Positions 1-8,217 of a stretch of 20,212 nt of DNA are shown here, piece by piece; the first letter of the stretch is position 1, and each line of letters opens with the position of its first letter. The translations under genes and the position numbers were made by a program. Origin of the DNA: Chara braunii (Eukaryota > Streptophyta > Charophyceae > Charales > Characeae). A model generated the notes under the pieces. That model saw nothing but the letters and a program-made list of their open reading frames with translations, was not told the DNA's origin and searched no databases. The DNA is taken from the NCBI GenBank assembly GCA_003427395.1, contig BFEA01000001.1, positions 1,488,443 through 1,508,654 on the forward strand, written 5' to 3'.

Positions 1-17
1 CCCCCCCCCCCCCCCCC
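1..17. repeat. Poly-C run at window start
   Basis: Seventeen consecutive C open the window, followed by unremarkable sequence to about 81. The window also ends in a G run (20205-20212). Read outward from the middle, both ends therefore finish in poly-G, which may be an assembly edge effect rather than biology. Confidence 0.9.
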
Positions 18-81
18 TCCTACTATCCTCCCACCACTTCCCTCCACTGACAGTCCTCCAGTTACTTACTCCCCGACCATC

Positions 82-1075
82 GCGGAGGATGGGACTGTTG
101 AGGCTCGTGCTCGGGGCTGCCCGATCGCTTTCTACTCCGTCAGCTACTGCCTGCCGAGATAAACATTGTCGATGAACATGAGGTTCTCGCAGTAGTTTAT
201 GCTACCCAGCATTGGTGTCATTCTCTGCACGGGGCGCTCTTCACTATGCGCACGGGCAACTCAATTGTCTAGGCTTTCCTCACGAAGCCCAAGCTTTCCC
301 CTCGACAAGCACGCTGGTGGCGTGATTTATTCGAGTTCAGGTTCACCACTCAGCCCATCAAGGGTGAACCGAACTGCGTCGTTGATGCCTTGTCCCGTCG
401 TCCTGATCACAATAGTGAACCCATCCATCTTGCTGCCATCTCCATCACCACTGTTGATCAGTCGATGATCAACGCATATCGAACTCAGTACCGCCACTGC
501 CCGGATTATCTCGTCATCCACACGGCACTGCAGAGTGGCAAGACCATTCCCTCATACTCACTCGGTGAGAACAACCTCGTGTATTGGCATGGCAGATCTG
601 GTCAACTAGAACCACGTATCTGCGCTCCCTCCACCGGACAGCTCCGTGTCCAGGCTGTCGCAGAGTTCCATGACCAGGCAGTTGCCGGTCATATGAGCTT
701 CCACAAGACGTTGGCTCGCATTCGCCGCCTATACGTGTGGCCGAAGTCCAAGGACTTCGTCAAAGACTGCATCCAGGAGTGTCCTACCTGCCAGGAAGCG
801 AAAAGTGCGAACCACCTTCCGTAGGGGTTACTTCAGCCCATACCCATACCTGAGGGGCGTTGGCAGACCATCTCAATGGATTTCATTGGTCCCCTTCTTC
901 CACCTACTTAGCGAGGTCATGATGCTATCTTGGTCGTCGTTAATCGCTTCACGAAGTAGGCACGCTTTGTCCCATGCCGCTATCGCATTCGCGCTCGCGA
1001 GGTCGCCAATATCGTCTTCGACCGAATCGTGAGAGATCATGGCTTACCTCAGAGCATCATCTCCGACCGTTGTGA
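82..1075 (+). pseudogene. Ty3/gypsy pol fragment (element A): RNase H end, zinc-binding and integrase core
   Basis: This is a decayed pol segment of an LTR retrotransposon. It starts in frame 1 near 82 with the stretch leading to PIAFYS, shifts near 138-150, and is then legible in frame 3 from about 141 to 1075. In order it shows the RNase H end (DEHEVLAVVYATQHW), the linker ending VDALSRRPD, an integrase zinc-binding domain with H-x6-H (HDQAVAGH) and C-x2-C (CPTC), and the integrase core with SMDFIGP (first catalytic Asp, codon 879-881) and IISDR (second catalytic Asp). The catalytic Glu and C-terminal part are missing. Within frame 3 the only stops are four TAG codons, at 270, 822, 909 and 957. 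No LTR was found for this copy. It is a dead fragment, separate from element B because it differs in sequence and strand. Confidence 0.88.
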
Positions 1076-1384
1076 GGAGACCCGGGGAGGGTGACACCTG
1101 TCCACTACCGAAGCCACTCGCAACAGTGTTTGTCACCCACTGCGCCCGCTTCCGAGGTCCTCGACAACAGACAAGGAGAGGGGGGTTTAAACGCCTGTCT
1201 CGCCTCCACTTTTGACCTGATACTGAACAACCCTTTTCGCAGACTGAAAAGCGAATGGAAACAAACAGAAAAAAAACTACTCCATATGCCCTACAGATCT
1301 GCTACCTAGGCTGAAGTCCCTCCTCTCAGGAGCCTGCTTGCAGGTTCACAAATTTGCAGGGGCAAACTTGAAATAGACATCACG

Positions 1385-1408
1385 AAAAAAAAAAGAAAAA
1401 AAAAAAAA
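1385..1408 (+). repeat. A-rich tract
   Basis: A run of A interrupted by a single G. It may be the tail of an old retroposed sequence, but no matching element body or target duplication was seen, so it is listed only as simple sequence. Confidence 0.7.
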
Positions 1409-1817
1409 GGAAATGCACTTAATCAGCTGGGAGTAATCTTTGAATGGGTGAGCAACAGGGACAAAAAAATTGACATGCTAGGGCCAAACATGCTGTGTTC
1501 AAGAAACCATAGGGGCATTTGCGAAAGTTTTTCATTACAGAGGTAGGCCTGCATATGTACCCAGAACAGTGGGGGTATATGTGTCTTGACAGTAGGCGAA
1601 GACGTGCATTCTAAAAAAAAAGCGCTCCAGGCCTTGGTCTAACTTGGGCAAGTGTCCAGAGTCTGGGCACTGGTTGCCTCCTAGGCAACAAAGTTTGCAC
1701 TTCGAAGTCCCACTTACAATCATTCACTCATCATCCACGGAGTAAGCAAATATACCTTGACTATGAGCAGATGTCGTGCACTTGATCACCATTCTTACCA
1801 TGCTGTTGTTTCGTGAA

Positions 1818-1932
1818 CACTCTCTCTCTTTCTCTCTCTTCCACACTCTCTTTGTTACCGTTTCTCGTGTTTCCTCTTGGTCTCTCTCAGTCTCCCCTTC
1901 CCTGTTTGTCTTTCCCTTCTTCTTTCCCCTGT
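1818..1932 (+). repeat. Pyrimidine-rich (CT) low-complexity tract
   Basis: About 115 bases that are almost all C and T, beginning with CT microsatellite and grading into mixed TTC/CCC. It gives rise to spurious reading frames on both strands. A similar CT tract lies on the other side of element B at 14936-14978, so the pre-insertion locus was rich in such sequence. Confidence 0.85.
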
Positions 1933-2099
1933 ACTCCCGCCGCTTTAACCTGTGCCGGACTCCGAAAACCGCTTTGTTATAATTACTCCTCTCCCACAAA
2001 CGTGTTGCATTACGTCCAAATGTTCCCCAAAGGAAGATCGGAACGGTCAGATGGTGTGTTCTCAAGTGCCCCTCGTTCCTACATAGTCCGATTTTGAAG

Positions 2100-2103
2100 G
2101 AGG
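2100..2103. repeat. Left target-site duplication of element B (GAGG)
   Basis: GAGG immediately precedes the left LTR. The same four bases follow the right LTR at 13925-13928. The fifth base does not match. Confidence 0.65.
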
Positions 2104-2640
2104 TGCAAGGAAGATGAGCAATAGCGAACTTCAACAATCAAACAACATCATACACATGAGACCAGATAGTCGTGTCCTCGAACCAAAAGCAGAATTGCAT
2201 CACAAGTTTCACCAATAAGAGCACACCAAAAGCTCATAATTGACAACGCTGGAATAGTCTCATCATCATCATCAACGAAGAACCAATGTTGATGTCCTAT
2301 CTGGCGCTCGACGCCCAGACTACAAATGGCAGATCCTATCTAGCCTACTCTACAATGGCGTTGATGACGTCAACAGCTCCCCGAAGTACGAGCAGATCTC
2401 GGCCAATGCCGCACGCTTCGAGCACCAAGTATATCTCTCGTATCACTCACAACCTCGTTCCCCAACTCACAGATGCCACTTGCACCCAACGACCACCATA
2501 CGCCCCATCCAACATACAGCAGCACATCTCGGCTATGGCTACCTGCTCCTTCCAGCTCGCCTGTGAGCGCGTGAGCCTGGCAGGCGATAGTGTAGCATCG
2601 CTTGCACACAAAGCAGCCAGTGCCCGAATGCCAAATGCGT

Positions 2641-2675
2641 AGGCTGGCCCTTTCCTAAATGGAAGTGGCCAGCCT
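2641..2675. repeat. Hairpin-forming inverted repeat in left LTR
   Basis: AGGCTGGCC is matched by GGCCAGCCT, with TTCC and GGAA extending the stem inward around a taaat loop. The equivalent segment of the right LTR (13527-13561) is preserved. Confidence 0.75.
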
Positions 2676-2831
2676 GCTTGTGTGCAACCTGGCTGCGCTG
2701 GGTCGCTGCCAAGAAGCTTCCAGTAGGCCCAGGGAGGCTGAGCCTCAGACCAAACGAATCAGGCCCAGGGCCACCGACAGTTACCCATGCCCAACTGCCC
2801 GCTGTCTGAGTTGGGCCTATGCTGCGTATCT

Positions 2832-2882
2832 CGCCCAGGGCCTGACTTAGATATAGTCAATAAAGGAGGCCAGGGCCTGGGC
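2832..2882. repeat. Second inverted repeat in left LTR
   Basis: The outer arms CGCCCAGGGCCT and AGGGCCTGGGCG are complementary except at one position. Inside them TGACT and AGTCA pair. The segment is largely retained in the right LTR around 13710-13765. It may be an RNA structure in the LTR transcript, but no function is shown. Confidence 0.6.
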
Positions 2883-2937
2883 GCCTTCAACCAACTGCCA
2901 CTGCGCAACTGCCTGAATTCTCCCCCAGTTGCGAAGT

Positions 2938-2950
2938 AGTCAGAAATGGG
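2938..2950. repeat. LINE target-site duplication, 5' copy
   Basis: AGTCAGAAATGGG stands at the left edge of the LINE and again after its poly-A tail at 6123-6135. The unoccupied right LTR has the site once, at 13819-13831, with one substitution (A at 13829). Confidence 0.9.
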
Positions 2951-4068
2951 TCTACTTAGGGCCAGTTTTTCGGCGTTGGACCGCGATACTGCATCACAAC
3001 GCAACCACGTGCGTTCAAATCAATGGAAGGATAGCGCCGCCCTTCCAGTTGCAGCGGTCGGTCCGTCAAGGGGACCCTCTGACACCCTTCTTGTTCATAA
3101 TAGTAATGGAGGCATTGGCAGCAAATCTCCGAACTAACAAAGACCTGAGGAAGTTGCAGATCTCGGCTATCCCAGAAAAAGCGATCCCGATCTATTCGAT
3201 GTTTGCGGATGATCTGACACTAATGGTCGACGCAACGACAACAAANATGGAAGAGATCAGGCGATTGTTCGACCGGTTCACTTCAGTCTCAGACATGACG
3301 GTCAACTGGGGAAATAAAACCCTGGGCTGGTGGATCCACCATCAAGGGGCCCGCCCCCCCGAGCGTCCGCAGGTCAAATGGCTGCCAGACACGACCCCAG
3401 TCAAGGTACTGAGAATCATGCTGACAGCACTAGGGAAACCAGAATCAAATGACGAATGGATCCTAAAGCCTGCCCTAGAAAAAAAGGCACACCGGAAGGG
3501 CCGTCATACCTCTCTCATTGGCAGGGCATTGGCAATCAACAGTATGGTACTGGCGGCACTCTGGTATAAATCTGCAATCTGGGTACTCAGCAAGGAGGCC
3601 ATTCGGTCACTCAAGCGCCAGGTGACAGCCCTGCTATGGAGAGGAGATGGAGAACTTCCAAATGTTATTAGCAGGGTAGCATGCACTTCAGTAATACAAC
3701 CTAAAGAAAAAGGGGGTCTGGGGATCCTGGACCCTGACACCTAGTTCAAGGCGCTAACAATCCAATGGATCTGGAGACTGCTATTTACACAACACCTCCC
3801 ATGGAAAGCCCTAGCTTTGGAACAAATAGCTAGGCTCGCCCCACAGGCTCCACGGGGAGTCAGTCCACTAACCTGGCTGGATGACCTCTACTGGACAATA
3901 CCGCGATCCCGACGAATCGGGCAAGCGCCAGACCGAGGTACAACCCGCTCGGATCTGGCCAGGGATGACTTCTGGACCAGAGTTCTGCACGCTTGGCGAC
4001 AACTCCCGCTGCCCGATACACCCCCTCCGACCAGATGGGAAGAGGTGGCACGCCAACCCCTTTTTTGG
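2951..4068 (+). pseudogene. LINE ORF2 relic, reverse transcriptase palm and thumb
   Basis: Frame 1 is legible from the first bases of the LINE to about 4068. Visible RT landmarks are GPVFRRW near 2968, SVRQGDPLTPFLF (the Q-G-D-P-L-S-P-like block) near 3058, and the catalytic FADDL with its two Asp codons at 3208-3213. The thumb follows with GGLGILDPDT. A single TAG at 3742-3744 interrupts it just before FKALTIQWIWRLL. At that aligned residue a scrap of a related LINE (5984-6054) has Gln, so a CAG-to-TAG change is likely. An apparent start codon upstream lies in LTR sequence and is not the gene's own. N at 3246 leaves one codon unknown. Near 4068 the frame shifts by one in a run of T. This is a non-functional relic. 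Confidence 0.9.
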
Positions 4069-5528
4069 AAATAGGCGTATAACAGACCGGAACAGCCGTG
4101 TGTACTGTAGTTCAAGCACCCCATGGAACAGCTGGGTAAAAAAAGGTATAATCAGAGTTAAAGATCTGTGGGACACACAAGTGGGAGACTGGAAGACTGC
4201 ACAGCAGCTCAGGACCACACTTAAGTATTGTCACAAAGTGGAGGAACACATTGAAACTTTGATTTTCGCCATACCTCTGGATTGGGTCCGAATCCTGCGC
4301 AAAGGACAGCGGTTGGCAGAAGGGGACTGGGTAGCAGCCCCGGGCGATCCGGAGAGTGTAGGTAATGTGATAGAGGTACGTGCAGAAGAAACCCTCGCCG
4401 CCCTTTTCCACATTGGAAAGAACAGCGTGCTCACTAGGTACACCCCGGAGGTGATAAGATGTTGGAGGAACTCTGACCTGCATAGGATCCGTGTGATACA
4501 GGACAAAGAATTGTAGATCGCATACCAGCCCAACACCCCCGTGGCTGAGCTCCCAATGGACCCCGAGGAGTAGCAGTGGTCCCCCCAGCACAAACGCAGA
4601 AACGAGGAGAACAAGAAGCTGCACACCCTAACGGTGAAAGCCACCTATCGGCTGCTGCGACCGAAAGTGAACATAAAGGAAAAGGTGAAACATCGATGGA
4701 GGTCCCACCTGAATCTGGGAATTGAAGCAATCCGGCCCATCAGATGGTTCTCCACGACCAAGTCCAGGCCGGCGAAGATGGCCTCACTACAATGGCAGAT
4801 CGAACACCGATGCCTGCCCACCAACGACTGGTTAATTGACCGTACTTATTTAGAACAGAAGGGATGGGCGCTGCCATGGTGTAAATCGTGCCACACGGCC
4901 TTTCCCTCCCGCAAAATCCCGAAAACCATTGAGCATATCTTTATGCAATGCCCGGGAGCGGTGCTGACATGGCGGTGGTGGGATAGGATTTGGACACGGC
5001 TTGCCACAGGCTCCAGCTGGCCATGGGATTGGAGAGCCATTTTGTGTGAAACATGGTCCTCCCCCACGGACAGCACCTTTGAAAATGATATGTTCAAGTT
5101 GGGGAGGAGAGCTGTCATGTGGGTCCTCTGGTGAAAACGTTGTACCCTTGCAATAGAGGGGGTCCGCATAGCTGGAGAAGAAGTAACAGATGCGATAAAA
5201 CAGTTCATCCAACAAGAACTCAGGGAGCAGTGGCAAAAAACAAAAAACAAACTGGATCTGTTTCAGACAGCCAAAGATATAAAAAAAGCAATTCTCTGGG
5301 GACTCGTTGGGCGGCGAAGACGGTGGCTGGATCGCAGCGGTTCGATGGGACAGCGCACCCGAGCAGGAACACCACCAGGATGAGCTTAGGAGAGATTATT
5401 CTATCCACTTCAGAGATTGGACCACGGTGGGACAGGAGTTCCCACTGCGACCGCCCACTGATTTCCCGGACCCTTTCCCGCCCCACCAGCTGGCAATGGT
5501 TGACATGCAATGGTACGGAGCAGAGTGA
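4069..5528 (+). pseudogene. LINE ORF2 relic, C-terminal region with zinc finger
   Basis: This continues the RT in frame 2. TAG stops at 4514 and 4571 and a TGA at 5132 (in a likely Trp codon) interrupt an otherwise continuous translation. The region 4790-4990 shows the C-terminal zinc-binding domain typical of plant-type LINEs: C-x2-C (CKSC, from 4880), then H in IEHIF (4934-4936) and C in MQCPG (4949-4951), followed by a Trp-rich segment. After 5134 the same frame gives a charged, helix-like stretch (KQFIQQELREQW) to about 5380. A last frame-3 segment ending at a TGA at 5526-5528 may be the true C terminus after another frameshift, but this last step is uncertain. Confidence 0.8.
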
Positions 5529-5581
5529 GCAGTGCGGGAACAAAAGTCCTTTTAGTTACTTTCCCGAAAAGTTCCGGTTCA

Positions 5582-5607
5582 GGGACGCTGGACCCGGTTT
5601 CCAGCAG
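5582..5607 (+). repeat. Imperfect direct repeat in LINE 3' UTR, copy 1
   Basis: Begins gggacgctgg and ends tttccagcag, with a variable middle. The second copy is at 5824-5849 and has the same two ends. Confidence 0.75.
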
Positions 5608-5720
5608 CACAGGGGATTGATAGGGCAGATGGAGGGAGGGACTAGTGTGCAGCAGTAGGTATCTGGCGCCGACTTCAAGGTGAAGAGGTCCCCCCATCCC
5701 CCACTTCCTGCTCAGTCAAT

Positions 5721-5758
5721 CCCCTGGATAACAGGGTATCCCCTGGATAACAGGGTAA
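5721..5758 (+). repeat. Two tandem 19-bp units resembling an I-SceI core
   Basis: The unit cccctggataacagggta occurs twice head to tail. Each unit has the self-complementary arms CCCTG and CAGGG. The second copy runs ggataacagggtaat, identical to 15 consecutive bases of the 18-bp I-SceI homing site but differing in the first three. It may be chance, since the surrounding sequence looks like ordinary 3' UTR. Confidence 0.8.
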
Positions 5759-5823
5759 TCAATGCTGGCAGGAAAACTCTCACAACAGTATCTCTCTGAC
5801 ATATTCCAGCTTCATTTGTATAT

Positions 5824-5849
5824 GGGACGCTGGGTCCGTTTTCCAGCAG
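5824..5849 (+). repeat. Imperfect direct repeat in LINE 3' UTR, copy 2
   Basis: Partner of 5582-5607. The first and last ten bases are identical and the middle differs at several positions. Confidence 0.75.
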
Positions 5850-5941
5850 GTGATGCTCCCCACCAATAGATGGAGCCTCCCCCCAGGTGCTAGTGTGGTG
5901 TCTGCTCTTATCAGCACCACTAACACTGGTGGGGGCGTTTT

Positions 5942-5942
<1 letters not shown>

Positions 5943-5983
<41 letters not shown>
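5943..5983 (+). repeat. Poly-A tract (LINE tail, first run)
   Basis: Forty-one A directly after the 3' UTR; probably the genuine LINE tail. What follows it (5984-6092) is probably an assembly insertion. Confidence 0.85.
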
Positions 5984-5988
<5 letters not shown>

Positions 5989-6054
5989 TTCAATTGGTCC
6001 TCCGGTTCTAGCACTGCCAACCCTCCCTGCGCTCCAGGCTGAGCAATGTATTTC
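5984..6054 (-). pseudogene. Inverted 71-bp scrap of a related LINE reverse transcriptase, probably misassembled
   Basis: On the minus strand this reads IAQPGAQGGLAVLEPEDQ followed by LKA. It aligns with the + strand LINE at about 3691-3755 (VIQPKEKGGLGILDPDT, stop, FKA). It is thus a piece of another LINE copy in reverse orientation, directly joined to a mate-pair adapter, the geometry expected of a circularised mate-pair fragment rather than of the genome. It shows Gln where the window's LINE has TAG at 3742. Confidence 0.8.
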
Positions 6055-6090
6055 CTGTCTCTTATACACATCTAGATGTGTATAAGAGAC
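6055..6090. other. Nextera mate-pair junction adapter (artefact)
   Basis: CTGTCTCTTATACACATCT (6055-6073) is followed at once by its reverse complement, cut short after AGATGTGTATAAGAGAC and then an N. Two Tn5 mosaic ends back to back are the Nextera mate-pair junction. Its minus-strand translation contains SYTHLDVYKRQ, a peptide known as a contaminant in predicted proteomes. This is not biological sequence. Confidence 0.97.
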
Positions 6091-6091
6091 N

Positions 6092-6123
<32 letters not shown>
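6092..6123 (+). repeat. Poly-A tract (LINE tail, second run)
   Basis: Thirty-two A after the adapter and an N, ending at the 3' target duplication. It is probably the same biological tail as 5943-5983, split by the artefact. The last A may belong to the target duplication. Confidence 0.85.
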
Positions 6124-6126
<3 letters not shown>

Positions 6127-6135
6127 AGAAATGGG
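6123..6135. repeat. LINE target-site duplication, 3' copy
   Basis: AGTCAGAAATGGG repeats 2938-2950. Sequence then continues as LTR, colinear with the right LTR from 13832. Confidence 0.9.
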
Positions 6136-6228
6136 CCTCTTGTCGTCTGTCCGGCCTGCCTTCACTTAGGGCGGCCGACCTGTTGCAAGTAGGGGCACAG
6201 TAGGGCTTATCAAGGCCTATGCCTCGCA
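6136..6228 (-). repeat. Left (3') LTR of element B, remainder
   Basis: Continues the LTR after the LINE, matching 13832-13924. It ends CTCGCA, so on the element's own strand the LTR opens TGCGAG. The next base inward belongs to the polypurine tract. Confidence 0.9.
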
Positions 6229-6240
6229 TTCCCTCCATAC
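6229..6240 (-). promoter_or_regulatory. Polypurine tract of element B
   Basis: On the minus strand this reads GTATGGAGGGAA and abuts the TG start of the 3' LTR. A purine run at this position primes plus-strand DNA synthesis in LTR retroelements. It lies about 20 bp beyond the pol stop codon. Confidence 0.8.
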
Positions 6241-6261
6241 TTCGCTAGTCCGTTGAGAAGT

Positions 6262-7870
6262 TCAATCTTCGATAATCAGGCGCTTTCCTTTTTGCAAGGA
6301 CTTCTCATAGTGAGCGACAACCTGTGGAGCGGTTTGCTTCAGTTTCTCCCTTGTGAACCACCTATCCTCCTTTGGATCAGTGTGATGTCTGAACCGAACA
6401 CGGTACTGCAGCTTCAGTTTTGGAGGACGTCCCCTGCCGGTCGGTCTTGGAACTGGCATTTCTCTGTGATCCACAATTTCATCAATGTCGACCTCTCCAT
6501 CCATGGTTGGAGGCAGCATTGAGCGTCGCGAAGGGAACTGGTCAGTTTCTTTGAAATGTGCAAGCTTAGAAGCGTGAAAAACAGGATAAGTGCGAAGATG
6601 TCCGGGAATCCGAATAACATATGAAGGTCTGTCAGGTTCATCCCCAACTATATCTAAAACCTTCCACGGCCCAAAGTACAATGGCATGAGCTTTCGGGAA
6701 ATCCCGTGCTCCTGTCCTAGTTCAGAAGCCTTGACCCAGACCCTGTCCCCTACCTGAAACATAGATGGGCGGCGGTGCTTGTTCTCAAATTTGATCATCG
6801 TCGCCTGTGCTTTATGCATGTGCTCTACTGCGTGCTGCATATGATTCTTATAAGCGAATTCCAAAGTGCCTGGAGCAGCAATAGACCGGTTCTCAGATAG
6901 CAGAAAGTCAAGGGGAAGTCTGGGTTCGAACGTTAGAAGTAGGCTATTTGGACTTACTCCCGTGGCACTATGAACTGCGTTGTTATACAGGCTGGCGATG
7001 AGAGCAAGCTTCTCATCCCAGTCCACTTGATTGGGCTTAATGTAGTGCCTCAACAAGTGTTGAACAGCGCGGTTCATCTGCTCTGCCTGTCCATTTGCCT
7101 CCGGATGATTTCCAGATGTCATCTGCAACTGCGTTCCTTGTTCTGCAGCTGCGGCCTTCCATAGTTCACTGGTGAATCTGACATCCCTGTCGCTGATTAT
7201 AGACTTCGGCAGGCCAAAGTCTCTAACCTTGTTTTACTTGAATAGCTTGATAACGTACTCGCTCTTTGCTGTTTCCGGCATGGCCACTAGCCTAACATAC
7301 TTAATCTATCCACAATGACATAGATGTACCTCATGCCATTCTTGTTGGTGACTAGCGTATCCACGAAGTCCATGGACAGGCTTTCACCAGGCCTTTTTGG
7401 AATGAGCAGGGGTTTGAGTAGCCCAAGAGGAATCCGAGGCTTGTCACGTTGACAAACTTGACAAGTCTCGACATACAGTTTGGAATCTCTCATCATTGTG
7501 GGCCACCAAAACCGCTGCAACAGATTAGCTGCAGTCTTCTTGAAACCAAAATATCCGGTGGCATCATGACACTCACCTAAAAATAAACTACGCAAAGACT
7601 CTCTATTAGGAACACACATACACTTATTCCCGGCCTTCTCAAGGAACAGCAGGCCGTTGACCAACTCAAACTCGACATAAGTCTCTTTGTTTTTCGCCTC
7701 GAGTTTGTGTATGATCTCGACCATAAACGGGTCCTCGCGATAGGCCACCAAAGACTGAGTAACAATGTCCGCAAGCCCAAATTCAGTGATCAGCGCACCA
7801 CAGAAATCTGGTCTATGAGACAGTGCATCAGCAACCTTGTTGTACTCGCCCTTGATGTACTGGGGCTCAA
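6262..7870 (-). pseudogene. Element B integrase with chromodomain
   Basis: After the DALSHRPD linker comes a zinc-binding domain ending CQVCQ. Its second His is replaced by Tyr (HDATGY, codon 7551-7553, a CAT-to-TAT type change). The catalytic core shows SMDFVD (Asp 7368-7370), SIISDRD (Asp 7189-7191) and NGQAEQMN (Glu 7081-7083), so all three DDE residues survive. A four-base loss near 7289 between short agt repeats shifts the frame, and a TAA lies at 7234-7236. Downstream are the GPY/F-like YFGPWKVLD and a C-terminal chromodomain-like segment (VDIDEIVDH, then a basic linker, then YRVRF and DRWFTREKL), ending at a TGA at 6262-6264. In chromoviruses this domain steers insertion to chromatin. 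The C-terminal 288 codons are uninterrupted. Confidence 0.92.
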
Positions 7871-8217
7871 AGTCATACTGCTCTATGACTTCAATCCAAC
7901 GCTTCAGAGCGTCGGAGAGGATAGGTTGGGTGCTCATCCACTTCAGGGTCTGGTGACCAGTCCTGGCGTAGAAATAATCTCCCAAGGAGATAGTGCCTCC
8001 AACGGGTGAGCGCCTTGTAGATCGGATAGAGTTCCTTCTCATAGGTGGACTTAGCCAACTTCTGAGAGGGCATCTTTTTGGACATGTACTCTACCGGCCT
8101 CAACTTCTTCCCCTCCTGCTGCGCAAGTACGGCGCCTATGGCATATTGGCTAGCATCCGTAGTTACTACGAAAGGTTTGTTAGGATCAACTAGTTTTAAG
8201 ACCTCATGGTGTGTCAA
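7871..8217 (-). pseudogene. Element B RNase H domain
   Basis: Shows VVTTDASQYAIGAVLAQ (catalytic Asp region), RPVEYMSKKM and TYEKELYPIYKALTRWRHYLL, the usual RNase H order of Ty3/gypsy pol. It degrades the RNA strand of the replication intermediate. A frameshift near 7955-7970, just after HYLLGRLF, moves the reading to the frame that gives GHQTLKWM and then EPQYIKGEYNKVADALS. It follows the RT and precedes the integrase of the same pol relic. Confidence 0.9.

Larger units (their letters stand above)
1076..2103. other. Non-coding flank, no gene recognised
   Basis: After the integrase motif is lost, nothing coding is legible. The stretch holds a PmeI-like octamer gtttaaac near 1186, a small palindrome cctgcttgcagg near 1333, an A-rich tract and a long pyrimidine tract. 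It ends at the left boundary of element B. Short reading frames here are low-complexity shadows. Confidence 0.7.
2104..2950 (-). repeat. Left (3') LTR of element B, first part
   Basis: It aligns directly with 12994-13830 of the right LTR, with roughly one difference per dozen bases by eye, mostly transitions. It is interrupted after 2950 by the LINE and resumes at 6136. It carries two self-complementary segments (2641-2675 and 2832-2882). Joined length without the LINE and with one copy of the LINE target duplication is about 940 bp, against 931 bp for the right LTR. Confidence 0.92.
5529..5942 (+). other. LINE 3' untranslated region
   Basis: Non-coding sequence between the last legible coding frame and the A tail. 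It contains a 26-bp imperfect direct repeat (5582-5607 and 5824-5849) and a 19-bp tandem duplication (5721-5758). In LINEs this region can carry the structure the reverse transcriptase recognises, so these repeats are candidates. No function is demonstrated. Confidence 0.7.
2951..6122 (+). mobile_element. 5'-truncated LINE (non-LTR retrotransposon) inserted in the LTR of element B
   Basis: It begins inside the reverse transcriptase palm and runs through RT, a C-terminal zinc finger, a 3' UTR and a poly-A tail. A 12-13 bp target duplication flanks it. These are the hallmarks of target-primed reverse transcription with 5' truncation: the endonuclease and N-terminal RT are absent. The insertion splits the left LTR of element B, so it is younger than B. 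The tail region 5943-6123 as assembled is not trustworthy, because it contains a library junction at 6055-6090 and an inverted scrap of another LINE, so the true 3' end is probably 5942 plus one A run. One N lies at 3246. Confidence 0.92.

Noticed and set aside
1724-2137. Minus-strand frame of 137 codons rich in Arg, Glu and Lys
   Set aside because: It is the reverse of the CT-rich tract and crosses the left edge of element B, so it joins unrelated sequences.
2929-2950. Apparent start of the LINE RT reading frame upstream of 2951
   Set aside because: This part is LTR sequence of element B; the frame is a chance fusion at the 5' truncation point.
5712-6165. Minus-strand frames with long Phe runs across the poly-A tracts
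   Set aside because: They are translations of poly-T and of the mate-pair adapter, not genes.
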